This document shows positions 58,856 to 64,000 of a stretch of 64,000 nucleotides of DNA, one piece after another. A program made the position numbers and the translations under genes. Each line of letters starts with the position of its first letter. Position 1 is the first letter of the stretch. The notes beneath the pieces were generated by a model. It was not told where the DNA came from, did not search any database, and saw only the letters and a list, made by a program, of their open reading frames with translations. Location: assembly GCF_000183545.2 (NCBI RefSeq), contig NZ_JH976535.1, positions 1,045,890 to 1,109,889 on the forward strand. Reading direction: 5' to 3'. The DNA is from Thermaerobacter subterraneus DSM 13965 (GTDB lineage: Bacteria > Bacillota > Sulfobacillia > Thermaerobacterales > Thermaerobacteraceae).

Positions 58856-60208
58856 TCACGACGACTGCTGCAGGATCTTCTCCAGCTCGGGCCGCACCTT
58901 GGGGGCCAGTTCCTCCGGCTTCCCCTGCTTGTGGAACAAAGGATCCAGGTACTGTTCCCAGAGGGCCTGGTCGAAGGCCTTGTACTGCGGCACGATGCGC
59001 AGCGGCCGCATGAACTCCAGGGACTGGAGGATCACATCGGCGGCCTTCTCCTTGCGCGGCTCCGAAGCCAGCAGGTGCTCCCGGGTGGCCAGGGACTTCC
59101 GCGGGGCCACGATCTTCCAGTGGTGGATGCCTTCGGTCAACTCGATCAGGGCGTCCACGGCCTCTTCCACGTGGGGCGAGCGGGCGTTGACCACCGTGGC
59201 CGCCGTCCAGGCGAAGGTCACGCGGCCTGCGGGCCCGCTGGGCACGGGTGCCACGCCCACGTCCAGGCCGGGAACCCGGTCCAGGTCGTCGGAGGCGCCG
59301 CCCATGAACATGGCCACCTTGCCGGCCTTGAACATGTCCGCGAAGCCCTGCTCCGCGATGACCTCCTCGGGCACCGCGTACTTGGGGTTGTAGATCAGCT
59401 CCTGGTAGAACCGGGCCGCCTCCAGGGCCTCCGGCGAGTCGATGGGGGCCGTGCGGCCGTCCTCGCCGACGATGTCGCCGCCGGCCTGCCAGGCGAACAT
59501 GGCGAAGGGCGGCCAGCCGTTCATCGTGAACCCGTAGACGTCGGGCTTGCCGTCCCCGTTGGTGTCGCGGGTCAGCTTGGCCGCGGCCTCCTTGAAGGTG
59601 TCCCACGTCCAGGTCTCGTCCGGATACGGCACGCCGGCCTCGTCAAAGAGCGCCTTGTTGTAGTACAGGACCACGGGCTGGGCGATCCAGGGCAGGCCGT
59701 AGACCCCGCCCTCATGGGTGAAGGCGCCCAGGATGGGCTCGAAGTAGTCGCCGAGGTTGGCCGCGGGGCGGGAATCATTCTGCAGGTGCTCGTCCAGCTT
59801 CAGCAGCACCCCGGAGGCGGCGAAGGGGATCACGTCCTCCTGGACCAGCCAGAACAGGTCCGGGGCGGTGTTGCCCGCCAGCATGGTCTGGATCTTGGTG
59901 GCGTAGTCGCTGGGGATGGGCTCGTGGACGATCTGCCAGCGGTCGCTCTCGGCGTTGATCCGATCCAGGATGGCTTGCAGCTCCTTGGCTTCCTCGGCAT
60001 GGGCCCAGGTGGCCAGGCGGATGGTCACCTTCTCGCCGCCGGACCCGCCGGCGGCCGGCTCGCTGCTGCCGGTCGAACCGGAGGGCTGGCCGCCACCGGC
60101 GGACGGGAGCGAGCAGCCGGTGGCCAGCACGGCCGTGGCGAGCAGCACGGTCAGGGTTCGGGCCCAGCGGCCCAGTGCCCGCTGCTTGAACCAGGCGACG
60201 AGGTTCAC
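58856..60208 (-). CDS. Sugar ABC transporter substrate-binding lipoprotein
   Basis: 450 aa from GTG 60208 behind GGGGGAG. A signal sequence ends in ATGC (lipobox Cys). Family 1 solute-binding domain: [92 protein letters not shown] and [20 protein letters not shown]. It binds an oligosaccharide for the two permeases; the neighbours suggest mannooligosaccharides. No dedicated ATPase lies in the operon, so a shared MsmK-type ATPase is expected elsewhere. Confidence 0.93.
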   Translation of the reverse strand: MNLVAWFKQRALGRWARTLTVLLATAVLATGCSLPSAGGGQPSGSTGSSEPAAGGSGGEKVTIRLATWAHAEEAKELQAILDRINAESDRWQIVHEPIPSDYATKIQTMLAGNTAPDLFWLVQEDVIPFAASGVLLKLDEHLQNDSRPAANLGDYFEPILGAFTHEGGVYGLPWIAQPVVLYYNKALFDEAGVPYPDETWTWDTFKEAAAKLTRDTNGDGKPDVYGFTMNGWPPFAMFAWQAGGDIVGEDGRTAPIDSPEALEAARFYQELIYNPKYAVPEEVIAEQGFADMFKAGKVAMFMGGASDDLDRVPGLDVGVAPVPSGPAGRVTFAWTAATVVNARSPHVEEAVDALIELTEGIHHWKIVAPRKSLATREHLLASEPRKEKAADVILQSLEFMRPLRIVPQYKAFDQALWEQYLDPLFHKQGKPEELAPKVRPELEKILQQSS

Positions 60209-60336
60209 CGTAGCTCCCCCTTTTCGCGCCCGGCTCCGGCTCCGGGCGGAGTTCGTCTGGACGGGACCCCCCTCCTGGGGATTGCCTGCCGCATCGTCGC
60301 AGCAGCCCATCCCGAAAGGGCGGGTCGCCTCTTCGC

Positions 60337-61590
60337 TTAGCCCCCGGCCCCCTGGGGCACCGGCCCCGAGGGGGGCAGCGCCTCAGCACCCATGGTGAAG
60401 GGCGACTGGAAGAGACCCTGCAGCGCCAGCAGCGCGGCCCCGCGGGCCACGCTGGTTCGACCCAGCTGGGTGGTGGCCAGCTTCACCTCCCCCGTGCCGA
60501 ACCGGCGGCGCCCCAGCTCCCGGCGGGCCGCCTGGAGGAAGGACGGGCTGCGGATGGACCGGCCCCCCAGGACCACCACTTCGGGGCTCACCAGGTTTGC
60601 CAGGATGGCCAGACCGGCGCCCAGGGCCCGCCCGCCCCGGGCCAGCACCTGGCGAGCCAGGGGGTCTCCCGCCGCCTCGGCCGCCAGGAGATCATCGAAA
60701 CCGGCGGGCGCCGGGCCGGCAGGCTGGTGCCGGAGGGCGGCGAAGCGTTCCAGCATGGCATCGGTGGAGGCGATGGCCTCCACACAGCCCCGCCGGCCGC
60801 AGGGACAGGGCGGGCCGCCCAGCTGCACCGGGCAGTGGCCCAGCTCGCCGGCGCCGCCGGCCCCGCGGTACAGCTGGCCCTCCAGCACCAGGCCCGCGCC
60901 GACGCCCGCGTCGGCCAGGACGAAGGCCAGGTTGCGGCTCTGGGGATAGCCGAGGACGTGTTCGGCCAGGGCACCGGCATTGGCGTCGTTTTCGATCCAG
61001 ACCGGCACCCGGAACCGCTCCCGGAGCAGGTCCCGCAAGGGCACGTAGGACCAGCCGCGGAAGTTGGGCGGCTGGATCACCGTGCCGGCACTGGCGTCCA
61101 GCGGGCCGGGCACACCCACCCCGATGCCCACCAGGCGCCGGGGATCCACCCCGGCCTCCTTCAACAGGCCACCGGCCATGGTGGCCAGCCGGGCCACGTC
61201 GTGCTCGGCCGTCTCGCCCCGCGGCTGGCCGGCCTGGGCACGGACGCCGCCCTGCAGGTCGCTGAGCACCACGGAGATCTGGTCCCGGCCCAGCTCGGCA
61301 CCCAGGACGAAGCCGGCCTCCGCCCGCAGGTGCAGCCGGGTGGCGTGGCGCCCGCCCGTGGCCTGCTTCTGGCCTTCCTCCACCAGCCCGTCGCGGATCA
61401 GCTGGTCGACCAGGCGGGATACGGTGGGCAAGGCCAGCCCGGCCCGGCGGGACAGTTCGGCCCGGGAGAGCGGCTGCTGGCGGAGCAGGGAAAGGATCAG
61501 GGTGCGGTTGTGGAGCCGCAGCAGCTGGGGCCGGCCGGAAGGTGTGGCCAAGCCCTTGCCCTTGCCCTGCTGTGGGGGCCGGCGCTTCAT
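60337..61590 (-). CDS. ROK-family transcriptional regulator (NagC/XylR-like)
   Basis: 417 aa. N-terminal winged helix ([39 protein letters not shown], about 33-70), then the ROK sugar-kinase fold with [34 protein letters not shown] and the zinc motif [22 protein letters not shown] (Cys-rich). It likely represses the sugar operon until its sugar is bound. It is the first gene of the minus-strand cluster, and a palindromic AT-rich site sits just upstream. The kinase-like catalytic Asp is present in ENDANAG, but regulators rarely use it. Confidence 0.93.
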   Translation of the reverse strand: MKRRPPQQGKGKGLATPSGRPQLLRLHNRTLILSLLRQQPLSRAELSRRAGLALPTVSRLVDQLIRDGLVEEGQKQATGGRHATRLHLRAEAGFVLGAELGRDQISVVLSDLQGGVRAQAGQPRGETAEHDVARLATMAGGLLKEAGVDPRRLVGIGVGVPGPLDASAGTVIQPPNFRGWSYVPLRDLLRERFRVPVWIENDANAGALAEHVLGYPQSRNLAFVLADAGVGAGLVLEGQLYRGAGGAGELGHCPVQLGGPPCPCGRRGCVEAIASTDAMLERFAALRHQPAGPAPAGFDDLLAAEAAGDPLARQVLARGGRALGAGLAILANLVSPEVVVLGGRSIRSPSFLQAARRELGRRRFGTGEVKLATTQLGRTSVARGAALLALQGLFQSPFTMGAEALPPSGPVPQGAGG

Positions 61591-61611
61591 GGTGCGGTGG
61601 CGGACCTCCCA

Positions 61612-61636
61612 AGATAATTGCTAACGGTAAATAACT
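61612..61636. promoter_or_regulatory. Candidate ROK operator
   Basis: An AT-rich 25-base imperfect palindrome beginning AGATAATTGC and ending AAATAACT (7 of 11 pairs match), in an otherwise GC-rich intergenic region 22 bases before the ROK start. ROK repressors commonly bind AT-rich palindromes of this size. Confidence 0.5.
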
Positions 61637-61816
61637 TAGTTGGAACCGGCCCCGTTTCCTGCCGGCCCCGGCTCCCCAAGACCCCAGCCAGCGCCCGGAG
61701 GGCCGTGGGAGCCGCCGGACTGGGGGGGAATCGGCTGGCCGGCGGCGAATGTCCTTTCCTGACGCAACGCAACGGAGCACGGGGTGCGGAGCCCCGGCTG
61801 CGGGAGGGACACGGGG

Positions 61817-62704
61817 GTGCACGAGGCCGTTCAGGACATCCTGACCCGGCTGGAGGAACGGGGCTACATCGGCGACCGGTCCATCGCCACGGCGATCCAC
61901 CTGGCGATCCGGCTGGAGAAGCCTCTCCTCATCGAGGGGCATGCCGGGGTGGGCAAGACGGAGATCGCCCGGGTGATGGCCGACGTCCTGGAGACCGATC
62001 TGATTCGCCTGCAGTGCTACGAAGGGCTCGACGCTGCCTCCGCCCTGTACGAGTGGAACTACCCGCGCCAGCTGTTGCGGATCCGGATGCAGGAGGGGGA
62101 CCGGCGGGACGCGGCCGAGCGGGAGGCCGAGATCTTCTCCCCGGAGTTTCTGCTCAAGCGGCCGCTGCTCGACGCCATCACCCGGGAAGACCGGGCGCCG
62201 GTGCTCCTCATCGACGAGGTCGACCGGGCCGACGAGGAGTTCGAAGCCTTCCTGCTGGAGGTGCTGGCCGACTTCCAGGTCACCATTCCCGAGCTGGGCA
62301 CGATCCGGGCGCGGCACCGGCCCTTTGTCGTCCTCACCTCCAACCGGGTGCGGGAGCTGTCGGAGGCCTTGCGGCGACGCTGCCTGTACCTGTGGATCGG
62401 CTATCCCGACTTCGCCAAGGAGACGCGGATCGTGGAGGCCCGCCTGCCCGGCATCAACCGGCGGCTGGCCGAGCAGATCGTGCGGTTCATCCAGCGGCTC
62501 CGCACCCTCGGGTTGAACAAGCCGCCGGGGGTGGCCGAGACCCTGGACTGGGCCCGGGCGCTGGTGGCCCTGCACCGGGACGAGCTGGACGAGGAGACGG
62601 TGGAGGCGACCCTGGGCTGCGTCCTCAAGCACGTGGAAGACGTGGAGCGGCTGGGCCGGGGGGAGCTGCAGAAGATCCTGGCCTCGGTGCGGGGCGAGCC
62701 CTAG
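61817..62704 (+). CDS. MoxR-family AAA ATPase (CoxD-like)
   Basis: 295 aa from GTG 61817, seven bases after GGGAGGGA. Walker A GHAGVGKTE (about 40), the MoxR hallmark LIRLQCYEGLDAASALYEWNYPRQLL, Walker B VLLIDEVDRADEEFEAFLLEVL (about 131), and arginine finger region SEALRRRCLYLW. CoxD-type ATPases work with a VWA partner (CoxE) to insert sulfur and metal into molybdenum hydroxylases. The XdhC/CoxF gene follows after 139 bases. Confidence 0.93.
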   Translation: MHEAVQDILTRLEERGYIGDRSIATAIHLAIRLEKPLLIEGHAGVGKTEIARVMADVLETDLIRLQCYEGLDAASALYEWNYPRQLLRIRMQEGDRRDAAEREAEIFSPEFLLKRPLLDAITREDRAPVLLIDEVDRADEEFEAFLLEVLADFQVTIPELGTIRARHRPFVVLTSNRVRELSEALRRRCLYLWIGYPDFAKETRIVEARLPGINRRLAEQIVRFIQRLRTLGLNKPPGVAETLDWARALVALHRDELDEETVEATLGCVLKHVEDVERLGRGELQKILASVRGEP

Positions 62705-62843
62705 GCCCGCGTTGAGGGCGCTGTGGGGGCCGGCGCCGGGTGAGCACCGGTTTCCCGGCGCCGGGGGCGATGCCGGGCGGCGCGGTGGGTACGGAGCGTG
62801 GTACGCGAGGGCGTTCGGGAGAGTCCGGGAGAGGGGTGGAACC

Positions 62844-64000
62844 ATGGAGGCGGTGACGGCAGCCATCCTGGCGGCCCTGGAGGAGGGCCGGGCGGGTGCG
62901 GTGGCGACCATCACCCGGGCGCGGGGGTCCACCTACCGGCGGGAAGGGGCCCGGATGTGGATCCCCGCTGCGGGCGAGCCGGTGGGCAGCCTGAGCGGCG
63001 GCTGCCTGGAGGGCGACGTCTTGGCCGTGGCGGCGGAGGTCATCGCCACGGGGCGACCCCGGCGGGTCGGGTACGATATGACGGCCGACGACGATGCCGT
63101 CTGGGGCCTGGGTCTGGGCTGCAACGGGGCGGTCGACGTGCTGGTCGAGCCGCTGCACCCCGGGCACGGGCAGGTGCTCCGCTGGCGGGAGCAGGGGCAT
63201 CGCCTGGCCGTGGTGGTGCCCCTGCCGCCCCTGGAGCCCCGGGACCCGGCGGGGGCCGAGCCGGCAGCGGGCACCGCGGGCCGTTCGGACGCGAGCGGGG
63301 TGGTGGCCGGCTGCGCGACGGCGTGGCCGGGCGAGGGGGACGGCGTCTCCCCCGGGGCCGGTGCCGGCGCTGCCCCGGGAGCTCCGCTGCCCGGGACGGC
63401 GGCGGAGGGCGGGACGGAGACCGGCGCGGCGGGGGCCCGCGGGACCGGCCGCCCGGCAGGGGGCGGGGCCGGCCGGTTCGTCCCCCGCCGGCAGCTGGTG
63501 GTGTGGGCGGGCGGTGGCAGCGAAGGCTCCCTGGGCTCGCCGGAGCGGGACGCCTACTGCGCCGCCGCGGCCCGCCAGTGGCTGGCCGCCGGCCGCACGG
63601 GCACCCTGGCCGTGCCCGGGGAGGGCGAGTTCTTCATCGAGGTCGTGCTGCCGCCGCCGGTCCTCCTGGTCTGCGGGGCCGGGCACGACGCGGTGCCCGT
63701 GGTGGAGGCGGCGGCGCCCCTGGGCTACGACGTGGTGGTGGCGGACAGCCGGCCGGCCTTCGCCCGGCACGACAGGTTCCCCCGGGCACGGCGGGTGGTG
63801 CGCACCCACCCCGAGGACTTGCGGCGCCACGTCACCCTGGACGACCGCACCTTCGTGGTCATCATGACCCATAACTTTTTGCAGGACGCGGGCTTTCTCG
63901 AGGCCGTTCTGAACAGCCCGGTGCGGTATATTGGCCTTCTGGGCCCCCGCCACCGGGCGGAGCGGCTTTTTGACGAACTTCGCCGGCGCGGGATCGAGCC
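62844..64000 (+). CDS. XdhC/CoxF-family molybdenum-hydroxylase maturation protein, 3' truncated by window end
   Basis: At least 385 aa, no stop before the window ends. Start ATG 62844 after GAGAGGGG. The N-terminal XdhC/CoxI domain reads AVATITRARGSTYRREGARMWI, GSLSGGCLEGDVL and WGLGLGCNGAVDVLVEP (the CxGxxxxxxEP pattern); the C-terminal Rossmann domain starts LLVCGAGHDAVPVVEAAAPLGYDVVVADSR and continues to IGLLGPRHRAERLF. Residues about 135-225 are a Gly/Ala-rich insert between the two halves. XdhC proteins hold and sulfurate molybdenum cofactor before insertion. It follows the MoxR ATPase. Confidence 0.93.
   Translation, partial: MEAVTAAILAALEEGRAGAVATITRARGSTYRREGARMWIPAAGEPVGSLSGGCLEGDVLAVAAEVIATGRPRRVGYDMTADDDAVWGLGLGCNGAVDVLVEPLHPGHGQVLRWREQGHRLAVVVPLPPLEPRDPAGAEPAAGTAGRSDASGVVAGCATAWPGEGDGVSPGAGAGAAPGAPLPGTAAEGGTETGAAGARGTGRPAGGGAGRFVPRRQLVVWAGGGSEGSLGSPERDAYCAAAARQWLAAGRTGTLAVPGEGEFFIEVVLPPPVLLVCGAGHDAVPVVEAAAPLGYDVVVADSRPAFARHDRFPRARRVVRTHPEDLRRHVTLDDRTFVVIMTHNFLQDAGFLEAVLNSPVRYIGLLGPRHRAERLFDELRRRGIE

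Overview
This is a very GC-rich window (well above 65% GC by eye) from a bacterium using strong AGGAGG-type ribosome sites and frequent GTG/TTG starts. Gene content (CsoR and CopZ copper control, lipoprotein binding proteins, a type I-C CRISPR locus, a group IIC intron, a CoxE-like VWA protein) suits a thermophilic, Gram-positive-type Firmicute such as the Thermaerobacter/Sulfobacillales area. That placement is inference; no rRNA or tRNA gene was seen.

Region 1 (1-19.0 kb) is a copper and redox island. It holds a methyltransferase fragment, a TlpA-like thioredoxin with an Lgt-like membrane protein, a Met-rich multicopper oxidase, a two-component system, a Cys-rich copper storage protein, CopB- and CopA-type P-type ATPases, a cell-wall-binding-repeat protein, a BNR-repeat protein, CsoR, CopZ and a second TlpA/ResA. 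Three near-identical 17-bp palindromes (upstream of copB, csoR and copZ) look like CsoR operators. A complete group IIC intron follows the multicopper oxidase terminator, and an intron 3' remnant follows the terminator of the copper-storage gene.

Region 2 (19.2-32.4 kb) is mostly metabolic: a SWIM/SNF2 helicase, a CaiB-type CoA transferase, a small zincin, a cysteine-desulfurase-like enzyme, an FAD amine oxidase, then divergently an amino-acid ABC transporter (binding protein, permease, ATPase) and an M20 dipeptidase.

Region 3 (32.9-50.9 kb) is a CRISPR island: a WYL regulator, a non-coding stretch with iterated AAAGCACACG motifs, cas6-cas3-cas5-cas8c-cas7-cas4-cas1-cas2, a leader and a 33-repeat array. 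The tail of that array is broken by an IS3-type element that itself carries an IS110 element, then an IS1182-like remnant, then a second array of 19 repeats with an unrelated repeat, read on the opposite strand. Array 1 has a perfect hairpin suited to Cas5c processing. Array 2 has an unstructured Cas6-type repeat, which may explain the extra cas6.

Region 4 (50.9-64 kb) has a CoxE-like VWA protein, a minus-strand sugar operon (ROK repressor, binding protein, two permeases, GH130 phosphorylase, GH5-like glycosidase; probably beta-mannoside use), then a MoxR ATPase and an XdhC/CoxF protein that runs off the end. A recurrent oddity is long Gly/Ala/Pro-rich insertions inside otherwise ordinary enzymes.
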